Below, piece after piece: positions 21,410 through 32,749 of a stretch of DNA of 64,000 nucleotides; the first letter of the stretch is position 1, and each line of letters opens with the position of its first letter. The notes under the pieces were generated by a model. The model was not told where the DNA came from. It made no database searches and saw only the letters and a list, made by a program, of their open reading frames with translations. The position numbers and the translations under genes are program-made. Origin of the DNA: Acanthosepion esculentum (taxonomy: Eukaryota > Mollusca > Cephalopoda > Sepiida > Sepiidae); assembly GCA_964036315.1 (NCBI GenBank), contig OZ038492.1, positions 41,354,095 through 41,418,094 of the forward strand. The letters run 5' to 3'.

Positions 21410-22125
21410 TAATGGGGGTATTCTTTAGATGCCATCTTTCGAAACGTAAGCGATTCATCATACTTTCATACAGATTACTTTTCTTTATTATATCTGTATT
21501 GCCATGGATTCTTAATAATAATAATAAAATGTTATTCCCTTACCCCCGCCACCATTTTGGAATTTAGAGTTTTCTTCTCTTAGACTGGTTGCCAGATGAC
21601 GCTATAAAGCTAAGTCTAATTGGTGGCTAGAAAGGAAGTGATTACCTTATTTGACGGTGTATAAGACGCACCCCAATTTCAGCAGGGAAAACCTAGAAAT
21701 ATTAGCAATTAGTAAAATTGGTAAAATAGTACAGCCTAGGCTATATTTATATGGTATTATTTTGGTTAAACAAGCCATGATAACAATTAAACGAAAAATA
21801 ACAGGAAAAAAAGAACACTAGCATATAAACAGTTTTATTTTATCCAAAGGTAAGAAAACAAAATAGAAATCAAGCAATTATTACAAATGAGCCAAACAGT
21901 ACAATTACCATTAAAATTTTATTCATCTTCAAATCCATAAAATTTGTCGTCTTCGTTATCAAAACTCTGAGACTCATTTACAATACTACTATCATCGTCG
22001 TTAAATAATGCGTCATATTCAGTTTCATTGAGAGCATTGCTAATGCCACACTTTTTAAAAGATTTCACAATAATTTGTGGTCTAATATTTTCCTAAGCTT
22101 GCTTCAAACATTCGCAGACATGTGC
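21410..22125. other. Unassigned sequence
   Basis: A second short match to the T1 edge (AGACTGGTTGCCAGATGACG) lies at 21580. Nothing else was recognised. Confidence 0.4.
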
Positions 22126-22129
22126 AATG

Positions 22130-22930
22130 CTAGGTCATTTTATTCTTCCTGTAAGTTCGTGATCAGGCATTGCCATCCACGTTTTCCATTACTCCTTCAT
22201 ATTTAAGTCTAAGCTATGTACTGTTTTCCTATGTCCTTCTTGCTCTCAGTTAATCCTGTGAATTTCAACATTTTCAAGTACTCTTTCCTTATGATGTGCA
22301 CTGGAAATTTCCACTTGCTGATCTTAAGCATGCGTAGCCTTTCCGTTTTCTTTAAAACTTCGTCGTTGCTCACATGTTCGGTCCATGTATTTTCAGCATC
22401 CTTTTGTAGAACCATATTTCTGTTGCTTCATGTCTCTTCTTTTTTTATGAGATTGTTCAGCATTTACTGCTATGTAGGAACACAAATATCACGTAACAGT
22501 TCGGTACGCTTGTCTTTATTTATAACGAAACTTTTCGGCTTATTAATACTTTGCTTAGCTTTTGGAAGGCATATTTCTCTATCCAAATGACTCTTCGGAT
22601 TTCAGTATCACACTTTCCCTCCTCTGTTAAAATAATCCCCATATTTGTAATTTGCATGTTGATGTGTTACTTTTGCTAACATCTATGTATTGTCTTTTTG
22701 CAATGTATGTTTAGTCTTTTCTTCTGGCTTTCCTTCACTACTTTCTGTTGAAGTTTTTTTTTATAATTTCCTGTGTCTACTATCATTCTGTGTAAACTGA
22801 ATATCTTATGTTGTTAAGATTGTAGCCGCCAATAATGAATCCTGATAGGACTTCTAATTCTCTCAGGATTGCCTCACTCTAAAGGTTGAATTAATACAGT
22901 GTGAAAACACAACCATGTCTTAGACCTCTA
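22130..22930 (-). pseudogene. LINE-G RT fragment
   Basis: On the minus strand, in order: the VYTE-NDSRHRKL region, LQKDAENTWTEHVSNDEVLKK, then TERLRMLKISKWKFPVHIIRKE, YLKMLKFTGLTESKKDIGKQ. This is the C-terminal part of the RT, where VSNDEVL and IRKE are strongly conserved between copies. One 68-codon stretch (22209-22415) is still open; the rest is broken. A 124-residue frame on the opposite strand is its shadow. Confidence 0.7.
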
Positions 22931-22934
22931 AGGT

Positions 22935-23765
22935 TAGTATAAGGAAATAAACGTTTTGTTCCCTTGATTTTATGGCTATTTTTACATAATGTGTATGTAT
23001 TTATTCATTTTTGTGCGTGGGAGAAAAGTTAATATCCTTATCTGTGAGTTTTCACGTTTGCATTTCGAAATCATTTATTCGAAATAATCATTAAAACACA
23101 TTATTCGCTTGTGTACGATTGACAGTAGTCGCTACCAGTAGTCCTCACACATATACATACGCACTTGTGTATACGCTCAGCGGCAGACACAATAACAGCT
23201 TGAATGCGCCCACGTTTAGCATAAACAGCTTAAAACGTTCTTATCCAAGAGCGAAATGCACGTAACACCTCAACGGAGAAAATATTATTACCTTCATGAA
23301 GGAGCCCACCTGGAGTTACAGGTGTTCGACCAATCTGAAGAAAAATGAACAATGAAGGGGAAAATATTTACAAAAAAAGGAAAAGAAGTGAAAAAAATTG
23401 TAATATGGTAGAAAGTGAAGAAAAGTAGCAAATATATCGTTTAAAAAACAACAAAAAGAAGTCAGATGTAAATTTAACCCTTTTTTTTGTTCGTACTTTT
23501 AACTCAGTTTTTGAGTGGTATTTAAAAGTGCATTCCCTGGTGTTGACATGATTCAGAAATTTTTTTTTTTTTTTGAGAATTTTTTGAGAATTTTTTTTTT
23601 TTCGTACAAAATGAAGAAACATAACGACAAAAACAAGTAAATATCGGAGGAAAAAGCAGTGAGGGGCATGAAATTTTATAGAGAATAATTAAAAAAAAAA
23701 CAGTGAAAGAAACGGAATTAAAACAATAGTAGTTCAAATAGTATTTGTTAAACTCTGTTATATTC
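22935..23765. other. Unassigned sequence with poly-T/poly-A runs
   Basis: Several T10+ and A10+ runs lie at 23480-23700. Frames here are lysine-rich products of those runs. Confidence 0.4.
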
Positions 23766-23922
23766 AGAACTAGTAGCATAACCCGACTTCGACCGGGTCT
23801 TTCATTACTGGGAATTTTTACTGTTCAGTTGGAGCAGTTTAAGTTTATATTCAGCACACCCGAAAATCAACATTAGTAGCAACAATTGGGTGAGAATGAA
23901 GCACATCCACCAATGGGGGAGG

Positions 23923-24309
23923 TTAAGAATTTGATGTTGGCGGTAGCTTTGAAGAGGGCTGCTTTTGCGTTCTCAAACTTGTTCCAGCCTCACGCACAGC
24001 AGCTGTTGAAGAGGCTTTTCTCTTCAGCCGTTGAGTCATTTGATCATCATTTTCAGCCTCACGCGCAGAAGCATTCATGAATGCTCTTCTGGAAAGCCGA
24101 TGGCTACGTTGATCTTCGGACTCAGTGGCTCCTTTTGAAATATTCTGCGAGGCATTTTGAGACAGGCAAACTGAACGTTCTAAAGACAATTCGTTATCTC
24201 TTATTCGCATGGTGGACCTGGCGGCAGCGGTTTTACGACCTAGAAAAGTTCTTCTTTTGGTGGCATTTCTCAGGCAAATATGAATTGCAAAAATGAAATG
24301 CGTGGTCAA
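23923..24309 (-). pseudogene. Helitron Rep/helicase N-terminal-like fragment
   Basis: This is a 128-codon open stretch inside the Helitron and in its orientation. It is rich in Arg, Ser, Glu and Ala and semi-repetitive: SLERSVCLSQNASQN, SHRLSRRAFMNASAREAEN and TQRLKRKASSTAAVREAG follow one another with a period of roughly 25-30 residues. Helitron proteins of invertebrates often start with such R/E/A-rich repeats before the Rep domain. The HUH Rep motif and the helicase are absent, so only an N-terminal remnant is claimed. Confidence 0.5.
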
Positions 24310-24784
24310 ATACCAGAAGAGAACTCTGTAAAGCTACAGGGATCACTAAGTTCGAATAACTTTTGGAAAGGTTGGAAAAATAATTGAGTATAAAAAATCA
24401 AGCTTACTACGGTGAATGTAATGCAAAAACTTGCAGGACAATAAAAAATTAAATTGGGAATGGCTATAAACGACAATAAAGCAACGCATTAAAACTGTAG
24501 TAGCAGGCTTTATGCAACAGAAAAGGTAAACTCATTTGAGAGATATTGAACCCTTGGCCAAGAGAAGGGGAATGCGTAATTTGTACTCAAAACCGGCAAT
24601 GAAGAATTACCTTTCAAACAAAAAAAAATCATCGAAATCGGATGAAAACTGTGGAAACGCATAAATAACAACTGATGACACAGACACCCCCAACACACAT
24701 TTTGAGAATTATTGATATAAATAATATTATTGTAATAATTTAAAGTATTTATTTTTATGAAAGATATATATCCAAAATCCGGTA

Positions 24785-24862
24785 GTAAATAGTAAAACGT
24801 TGCCGAGACTTATAATGGACAGGAATTAGTGGAGAGCCATTGTCGCCAACAATTTGGACTCA
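24785..24862 (+). pseudogene. LINE-G scrap between two Helitron 5' ends
   Basis: GTGGAGAGCCATTGTCGCCAAC equals the W-R-A-(M/I)-(I/V)-A segment of LINE-G. It is joined without a gap to the Helitron-derived TTTGGACTCAAAACCGG. Confidence 0.5.
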
Positions 24863-24999
24863 AAACCGGTGCTAAAGAATTATCTATCAAACAATAAAAA
24901 AAAATCATCAAAATCGGATGGAAACTGTGTAAACGCATAAATGACATCCGGTCACACACATACATACACACACATTTTGAGAATTATAGATATAGATTT

Positions 25000-25840
25000 G
25001 ACCAGTCCTAAGAAATAGCTAGTGGGGTATAAATTTATAAACACTAGTTTGCGAGATGATATCGTTTCAGTTGCTTTCATTCACGCTGGTTGCATTTCAT
25101 TCGTTTTGGCCTGATTTTTGGCGTGCTGATTACCATTCAGCCGTCTTTCTGAAGACCTGTATTTTTTAAATTTTATGCTTGTATGCAATTTTTAAACATA
25201 TCTTGAAGAAGATAAGCCTACTGTCGAAATATTGTTGCATATTAGTAAACACTCTGTTTTTTATTATATTTTCCTTTTCTCAAACCACACTCTTCTCTAA
25301 GTGTTCTAATAAAAGAGACTACTAAAGATAACATTTTCTGAGAGCTTTTTTTTAGCACAAGCAATAAAAGTAATGCGTGGGGATTGTAATAGTTATCTAC
25401 GCCTAAAGTGGAATCCTGTTGAGGTCCAATTTTCGGCTATATCAGTTGCTTTTATTTTCGCATTAATAAGAAAGGCAAGATTCCATCATTTCTCTTCCAC
25501 TATTTATGAATAAAAAAATAATAATGATGACAGTAAAAATAAAACAAAATTGCATTCTTTCTGTGCGACCTTGTTCCTAATAACTGTTCCACGTGACGTC
25601 ATGCCAGAAAATTTCAAAATTCCCAAAGAATACCAGGATGTAAACAAAGAGATTCTGCCTACCACACAGACGCCATATTGTTTCTTGAAATGGACCCAAG
25701 ATGGTCGAAATTACTTGAACAAGAACACAATATGAACTTCGGAGAGTTTATCCAGAACTTCTAACATAATACTTAATACCTTATTCGAAAGTTTGAAAAA
25801 ATACAAATCAATAAACCGACTTAACAAGTTTGATCAAACT
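25000..25840. other. Mostly unassigned; one hairpin-motif copy
   Basis: At 25200-25255, CTTGAAGAAGATAAGCC, CTACTGTCGAAATATTGTTG and ATTAGTAAACACTC resemble the TGAAGAAG...CGAAACGT family. The rest shows no feature. Confidence 0.4.
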
Positions 25841-26197
<357 letters not shown>

Positions 26198-26339
26198 CCC
26201 CTTTGTAGTTTACAGTTGAGCACTTTTTGCAGGCTTTTGTATTTTCTTTCTTATCTTATTTACTATAGATCATTATATTTTATTAATATTATTTTCATGT
26301 CAGGCTTAAGATTAGGTTTTCAGAGCTTGGAATGAAAAA

Positions 26340-27460
26340 TCGAAGAGCCAAGATTTAAAGGATGGACCTAAGCCGAGAGAAATATTCTGGTGTGACATAT
26401 AGAACCAACGTTTCTAGCTGTAGACGAAGCTATTGATGTAATGTAGTTATTCCACCTCAGGTCAGTGGAAAGCGTGAGACCAAGCAGGCGCCGAGAGACG
26501 CTCTCGTGGAGTTGGGCATCTGTCATTCTGATTGGAGGCAGGGAGGGTTGTCTATGGTGGGTAAATGAGTGCAGTTTCGTTTTGGAGGCATTAAAGTTTA
26601 CACGCCATTTACTGCCCCAGTCAACCACAGATTGAAAGTCTTTTTCGAGATCAAAGGCCAGGTTAGTTTTGTCAGCAATTCTGGATTTACTATTGAGACC
26701 AGAGTAAATAGTTGCGTCGTTTGCGTAGTTGCCTATTTGGGAACTGATGACATCAGGAAGATCGTTGATGAAGGTCAGTAACAGTGTAAGACCCAGGATA
26801 GAGCCTCAAGGAACACCAGCGTTCGTGATAAAAGAGCCGGAGGAGAACCCGTTTAGGATGACCTTCATTTCACGGTTTAACAGGAATGATAATCGTCCTG
26901 TAATACGGTATCCATAAAACTTACGAAGAAGGCCAGCATGCCAAACGCTATCAAACGCCTTAGAGAGATCTAGAGCCACAACTCCAGCTACTCCGTTATT
27001 GTTAAGTGCTTAGCATACAAATTCAGTTATGGCCGTGAGCACATCAACGGTAGACTGGGCAAAGCGGAAACCATATTGTTTGTCAGAGAGTAGATCATGG
27101 GATGTAACGTTCTTAACCACTTCGGCGTTGATTAAAGCGTCGAAGATTTCCGAAGAGTGGTAGGCGACTGATAGGACGGTAGTTAGATGGGTCAGAAGGA
27201 TCTCCAGAGTTCTTAAAAACAAAGACAACAGACGAGGCCTTCAAAAGGCTGAAAAGCAAGAGTCTGACACGACACAGTGAACCAGCTTTCCTAGCAGTAG
27301 ACCTACTAACTGGTTCAATATAACCATTAGACGTCATGTAAGTAGAAATCGTGAGACCAAGAAGATTCAATGAGTTATTTTCCTGGTGATTAGCATTATC
27401 CATGCTGATGGAGAGCAAAAATGCTTTTCTATGATGATTAAAGGCTAGCTGTTCCAAAAG
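26340..27460 (-). pseudogene. LINE-J reverse transcriptase, longest copy
   Basis: Minus-strand segments in order: SVVFVFKNSGDPSDPSNYRP and ISRLPLFGN (RT motif 0/1 region), SDKQYGFRFAQST, VVALDLSKAFDSVWHAGLL (motif A, with D-x5-D), AGVPQGSI-like (motif B), then NYANDATIY, where the usual YADD of motif C is YAND (the first aspartate is lost). A VDWGSKWRVNFNASKTKLHS segment and LLGLTLSTDLRWNNYI end the copy. Frameshifts separate the pieces, and a second LINE-J stretch (27113-27457) is joined at the 5' side. The motif C change alone predicts an inactive enzyme. Confidence 0.8.
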
Positions 27461-27479
27461 CTAAGAAAAGTATTAAGAA

Positions 27480-27905
27480 AAATTCGTCATCAGAAACAAA
27501 GAAAAAAGCACTGACCTTTTGCATGACATGTGTCATATGGTAGTGGATGCTGGACAATCTCCTCAAGGATGAAGAAGAGATTTGAAGCAGCAGAAATTAG
27601 GCTCTACAGAAGGACTACGGGGATACTATGGACTGAATATGTGAGCAACGCCGAAGTTTTAGAGACAACGGAAACAAGAAGGAAATTTATACTTAACATC
27701 GAGAAGAAACAGTTGAGGTTTCTAGGGCACATTATGAGAAAGAGGTCCTGAAAATCCGATAATCACGGAACTGAAGGCAAGAGGGATAGGGGAAAACAAC
27801 GCAAAACGTACTTAGGGAGCTTGAATAAAAGGATGTCGGAACGAGGTTTAGGAGAAATAACGAAAATACAAAATTTATTAATTTCTACGAAGGTCAGGGA
27901 ATTGA
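27480..27905 (+). pseudogene. LINE-G RT C-terminal fragment
   Basis: A 73-codon open stretch (27530-27751) reads YGSGCWTISSRMKKRFEAAE, IRLYRRTTGILWTEYVSNAE, VLETTETRRKFILNIEKKQ and LRFLGHIMRKRS. It continues after a frameshift through LNKRMSERGLGEI (27821). All are family landmarks. It stops before the 3' end. Confidence 0.75.
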
Positions 27906-29035
27906 TCTACAGATCTACTGATCTTTCTTCCCCCTCTTTCTCCTGGAATTTATTTAAACTCCTATATTCTGCCGTTTTATTTTCGTCTTATGTTCTTTTC
28001 TTTGTTTCTAATGATTTTTATTTGCGCATTTTCGTTGCTTCATTTTTTTCTTTTTTTTTTCTTTTTTTACTTCTCGTTCTTTTCTCACCTTGACTTATTT
28101 TTTAAGTCGTGCAAGCGCAGACAGGCTTTTCAATCAGACCCCCACCTACCCACTTGCAGAAATTTGATAGTCACTTTGTTAACGACGTCAAATGTCTATG
28201 TTATAAATTAAAGAAGTTAGTTTATTGCGATTTTAACTGTTTGGACATGCAAATTTACTTCCATTATTTCAAGAGATAGAGAGGGTATCTAAAAAGAATC
28301 TCGCGTCCAACATAAACGTTGCACGTATTGTTTAAATAATGTCTTTTTTTTCACCTCACTCACTCTTATTTCAGCCTCCCCCAAATTTAGTTTATTTCGC
28401 TCTTTTTAGCAACCTACCCGTTTATTCCAAACACCTCTCGTCCCTTTTTTGTTTCGAAAGCAAATTAATTTTGAATGAATATTCCAACATGCCCTTTTAT
28501 TCACCACCTATTTTTATATTACTTGTATAATCTGTAACAATATTTTACACGTTTGGTAATTAGTAATTTTATATTATGTTAGTAAATGTCCAGAATAGAC
28601 GGTCCTAGACGGTTATTTAAAATTTGATTACTTTTCCACCCTAAGAACTGTTATTCTAGATGCCTCGCTTCTTTCGCACTTTCTGCCGACATGTTCGTTC
28701 ATTCCAATCACAACCCCACTAATTTTTACCGAAAAAAGTTCAATATAGAATGCATTTTCGAATCTACTCTTTTATTCCAACCTATCGCTCTATCCAGGAC
28801 TTAAGAGTACTCGTATAATCTATTGCCTGCCATACACGCTTAGTAATTAGTATTCTTTTTTTCTTTCTGTGACCGATGACAAGACGCCATTTATAGTAAA
28901 TATTATATTCCCATTGGTAAGTAAAGAGCATAGTCGTCCAGTCTGGCGATATAAATTGCCCTCACATAATTATTTGCGCAGTAAATAGCATCAATGCATG
29001 GTGATCAGTAAAAGGATGAGCCTAAAATGCGGTTT
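27905..29035. other. Unassigned T-rich sequence
   Basis: T-rich runs near 28010-28080 give hydrophobic frames (poly-Phe/Leu) that look spurious. The rest has no feature. Confidence 0.4.
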
Positions 29036-29069
29036 GCAGGTCGGGAACACTAGAATCAAGCAGACGCGG

Positions 29070-29400
29070 AATGTAAACGTTCTACTCGATTGGCAACTAG
29101 GTCTCATCGTTTCACTGTAGAAATAATTAACTATAACCGTAAGTTCTATTCCAATAGTTTATTTTCTCGCACTTTTCACCTTTGGAATTCTATTCCGATT
29201 GCTTTCTTCCCTGTCACCTACGATTTTTAAATGCAGCATCAGTCGCCATCTTCTATCTTCTTCAATCCTGTTTTTTCATTGACCTTTCTCTTCAATAACG
29301 TCTTCCTATTTTCTTTCACTCTCAGTAACTCATGGCGTCTGACTGGCATTATCACCTTGCTTGGATTGAAACGATGAAAAAAGCATTTCGTCCCGATATT
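29070..29400 (+). pseudogene. LINE-J C-terminal fragment
   Basis: The plus strand encodes LATRSHRFTVEIINYNRKFY, SNSLFSRTFHLWNSIPIAFF and PVTYDF, matching the copy at 20760 almost residue by residue. Sequence to about 29400 is the 3' region, ending CCTTGCTTGGATTGAAACGATG. It is 5'-truncated. Confidence 0.7.
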
Positions 29401-29569
29401 TTTTGGTTAGTATTTTCAATATAATCGTCTAAGAATAACAGATTTTCTGGTTAAATGAACGCTAATATTCTGATCTATTTATCAAAAGGTTACCTTATCA
29501 AACTTTTACAGGTTATTTAAAGTCAGTAAACAATGAGCCCGAGCAGGTCAGGGACACTAAAATGAAACA

Positions 29570-30150
29570 GGTGCGGAAACAGGTAAATATCATGGAAGTG
29601 TTTTGACCTAGGACGGTAAGTGCGACACTGAGAACCGTAGACGTATTGGGATAGCCAAGGACGCATTTACGTGCAGAGTATTGCGAGACAGGAGAATTTC
29701 TTTGGTAAAAAAGAAAAGAATGCTGAGCTATTACGTAACATCTGTCCTTCTTTACGGCAGCGAATGTTGAACTCGAATGTTGAACTATGAGGTTCTACAT
29801 AAGGATGCTAAGGATATCATGGAACGAGCGTGTGAGCAACGATGTGGTCTTCGAGAGGATGCAAAAAAGAAGAAGGCTTATATTTAACATCAGGAAGAGG
29901 CGGCTGAAGTTTCTGGGACATATAATGAGGAAGGAGGTCCCGGAGAATCTGATACTCACGGGTCGAATACAGGAAAAAAGGGACAAGGGAAAACAACGCA
30001 TGACATACCTAGCGGGTTTAAGCAAGTGGATGACTGAACATGGTCTGGAGGACGTAGCCGAGAGAAGGAACTTGATGAGAGCTGCAAGCGATAGAGGGAG
30101 GTGGAGAGCCATGATCGCCTACGTCCTGAAAGGACATGACACATAAAAAG
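29570..30150 (+). pseudogene. LINE-G RT C-terminus, best-preserved 3' end
   Basis: An open stretch of 119 codons (29787-30146) contains RMLRISWNERVSNDVVFE, FNIRKRRLKFLGHIMRKEV, ENLILTGRIQEKRDKGKQRM, LSKWMTEHGL and RWRAMIAYVLKGHDT, then a stop. This is the intact C-terminal tail of the protein. Upstream, 29600-29780 holds the CDTENRRRIGIAKDAF and SYYVTSVLLYGS segments in other frames. A-rich sequence (ACATAAAAAGAAAGAATTG) follows the stop. It serves here as the reference for the other copies. Confidence 0.8.
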
Positions 30151-30159
30151 AAAGAATTG

Positions 30160-30560
30160 TCATTAGGATGCATGGGTGGTGTGATTGTTATCAGAGCAGA
30201 AAGTAGAATCACCGCCCCGATTTCAAATACCAGGCTAACCTATTACATTCACTTTTGTGCCTATACACTGGTTTCCGGACACATCACGTACAATCACCGA
30301 AGTTAAGATCCTGCTCGATCCTGCTCAGTACATAGGTGTGTAACCGCTTGAGAATGACAGGTGCTGTAAGCTACGGGTGATATAATGGATAATAGTTCGA
30401 AATTGTTCCAATTCCCGGTGGGTTCGTTATATTCAATTACGCGCAAGTACTGTTAGGAAATATATGGATCCACCAGCTATGGGTTAATTAGTAAGGTTTG
30501 TATCACTAATACATTATGATCCTCAAATAAGATCCTTATAATCTTAAATCGAACCAATGA
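30160..30560 (+). mobile_element. S5 SINE copy 2, with a T1-like unit before it
   Basis: 30160-30250 is tRNA-like (GGTGGTGTGATTGTTATCAG, then CGATTTCAAATACC). From about 30278 the 5S-like head follows: ACATCACGTACAATCACCG, AAGTTAAG, CTGCTCAGTACATAGGTG, ACCGCTTGAGAATGACAGG, TGCTGTAAGCTA. Then come a second tRNA-like part (GATATAATGGATAATAG, CCAATTCCCGGTGGGTTCG) and the central domain (GGAAATATATGGATCCACC, AGCTATGGGTTAATTAG). The 5S head is shortened relative to copy 1. Confidence 0.75.
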
Positions 30561-30704
30561 ATCAATTTCTGACTTGATCTTCAGTGAAATACATCGATTA
30601 CTAGACTAAAACTTCCAAAATTAAAAGTAATATTAATATTGACGAAATATGAACAAAAAAGAAAGGGGGCTGTACAATGAAATCGAGCATTATCTCAATA
30701 TATT

Positions 30705-31900
30705 CTTCTATGTGCCGTATCCCTTCAGGACGTCGGTGATCATGGCTATACACACTTTCCTGTCCTTTGATCACTTCTCGTCCCTCTTCAGCCAACACTC
30801 TACACAAGCTCCTTAGGTAGCTTATGCTCTGCTTCCCTTTGTTCCTTGTCTTCAATATGTCTTGTGAGTGTTAAATTTTCTAAGCCCTCTATCACATTAT
30901 ATGCCTTAGAAATGTCAACTGTTTCCTTCTGGTGCTAATTAAAAGTGTCCTTTTTGTTTCCAAACGATTGTCATTGCACGTTGTCTGTTTTGCCTTCAAT
31001 ATGTCTTGTCAGTGTCAAATTTTCTAAGCCTCCTTTTTTCAATCAGTGTTTTCAGTGTCAACATTTCTAAGCTATCTTTTCTTCCTAGAAATATCAACTG
31101 TCTCCTTCTGGTGTTAATTATAAGTGTCCTTTTGGTTTCCAATTTCTCTAAAACGTCAACATGTTATGTCAGTGTCAAATTTTTCTACTCCCCACTTTCT
31201 CCATTATTCGTTTTTAGAAATTTCTTTCTAAAGCAATGTTTAATATAAATGTTTTTTGTTTCAATTTTCTCTAAAACTTCGATGTTACTCTCATGTTTCG
31301 TACACAGTTTTCTCAACATCCTTGTGTAGAACCACATTTCTGTTACCTTAAGTATCTTCTTCATCTGTAATGAGATTGTCCAGCATTCGTTGCCATAGAG
31401 GAGGACCGATATTACATAATAGTTCAATACTGTTTTACTTGTTTCCAACGGAAGTTTGCTGTTCCTTAATACTTTGCTTATCTTTGGAAAGGCATCTTTC
31501 GTTATTCCAATGCGCCTTCGCATTTTTTGTTCAATGTTCTTTATTTTGATGTCTCCAATTGTAATTTACATGTTGCCCTCTTCCTTTTGCTGAGACATAT
31601 TCATTCTGGATTCATACAATTGATGGTTTCGTCTTTTCATTCCGATATCATTTACTGAATTCTATCGGGGTTCCTGCCGTTACTTTTCCGTATTGGCTAT
31701 GAAGAACGTGTCATCTGCATATCTAATGTGGCCGACATTAATGAATCTTGGTGGGATTTCACTATAAGATTTGAATAAGCCTGTTGAGACGACACACCGT
31801 TGTCTGTCTTACCCACCTTTCTATTTTCATGTATTTACTGAATTCATTTTCTATCCGCATACATGTGTTTGGTCCCAGGATATATTCTCTAGATTATTCT
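30705..31900 (-). pseudogene. LINE-G RT fragment
   Basis: The 3' end lies near 30712 (ATGTGCCGTATCCCTTCAGG, the inverse of the conserved end). Going upstream on the minus strand: YLRSLCRVLAEEGREVIKGQ, then MRRRIGITKDAFPKISKVLR, NSKLPLETSKTVLNYYVISV, LLYGNECWTISLQMKKILKV and TEMWFYTRML in the open 112-codon stretch 31185-31523. Near 31700 the minus strand gives IRYADDTFF, so motif C is still YADD here. AATTTTCTAAG-type segments repeat several times near 30870-31030, so two or three copies may be interleaved. Confidence 0.7.
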
Positions 31901-31904
31901 AATA

Positions 31905-32480
31905 TCCTTTCCAAATAAATGACAACTATTCTAATAGAAAGCCTACTCTGAATTCAGAAACGCGGAGAAGGCAGCAGGAAACTACGACGCCATATTTCCT
32001 AATTTTTAACAATTTGCAGATATTAGTAAAAAAAAGGAGCTATGCAGTGACACCACGATTAAGTCATGACATTTTGTTTTAAAAAAATGGTCATTGTATC
32101 TACTGTCAGTGTTGACTGACGGATGTCAGCATGTTATCGCATGTCTTTTTTGCGCAGTGGATGTTTTATTCATTAATCAAATCCATATTGCCCTGGACGT
32201 GTTGACACCTGACAGCATTTATGAATGTTCTCATATGCCTGGGAATGAAAACTTAATACGAAATTTATGCAACTGCAATAAAATATATCTTTCAACTTAA
32301 TGTCTGTCATTTTTAAAAACCATCATCGTAGGAATAATCATTCTTTTTTAATACTATGTTAACCTTATACTGAGTGTTTTAAAAAATAATTACGCCTTTA
32401 CATTGTATATCTGCCAATATATCCTGACATCTTGTTGTCAAATTACGGCTTACTGTCAAATTACATTAAAAACATCGAGA
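31905..32480. other. Unassigned sequence
   Basis: A 68-codon frame at 32094-32300 has no motif I know. Confidence 0.4.
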
Positions 32481-32482
32481 TT

Positions 32483-32745
32483 GGTCTGTACCTAGCTGGG
32501 GGACCGCTTGAGAATACCAGACGTTTTAAGCTTGGAAGTGCGGGTGGTGTAATAGATAATGGCTTGGAATTGTTAATGGGAAACCCGAGTTTCAATTTCA
32601 GTTCGTCTCGTTATATTCAGCTACGCGCAAATACCATTGGGAAAGATATGAATCCACTTCGTCTTCTCCCAACTATGCGTTAATTATTAAGACTTGTATA
32701 GCTAAATCATTATTATCTAAAAGAGATTCTTACAATCTAAAAAGA
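32483..32745 (+). mobile_element. S5 SINE copy 3 (5S head truncated)
   Basis: Only the last third of the 5S-like head remains: TCTGTACCTAGCTGGGGGAC, CGCTTGAGAATACCAGACG, TTTTAAGCTTGG. The tRNA-like part (GGGTGGTGTAATAGATAATG, CGAGTTTCAATTTCAG) and the central domain (GCGCAAATACCATTGGGAAA, ATATGAATCCACTTCG, CTATGCGTTAATTATTAAG) follow, ending AATCATTATTATCTAAAAG. Confidence 0.75.
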
Positions 32746-32749
32746 ACAA

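Larger units (their letters stand above)
23770..24996 (-). mobile_element. Helitron, minus strand, inserted at an A/T site
   Basis: The minus strand begins TCTATATCTATAATTCTC at 24996 (TC start, preceded by A) and ends with a short hairpin (ACCCG/CGGGT arms, 23781-23798), about 8 bases, and CTAG followed by T at 23770. TC start, subterminal hairpin, CTRR end and an AT target are the diagnostic ends of Helitrons. A second, inner 5'-end-like segment lies at 24535-24716, with a LINE-G scrap between the two. The only coding part is the arginine-rich frame at 23923-24309; no Rep or helicase motifs were seen, so the copy is non-autonomous. Confidence 0.7.

Noticed and set aside
22216..22590. 124-residue plus-strand frame
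   Set aside because: Antisense shadow of the LINE-G RT fragment on the minus strand.
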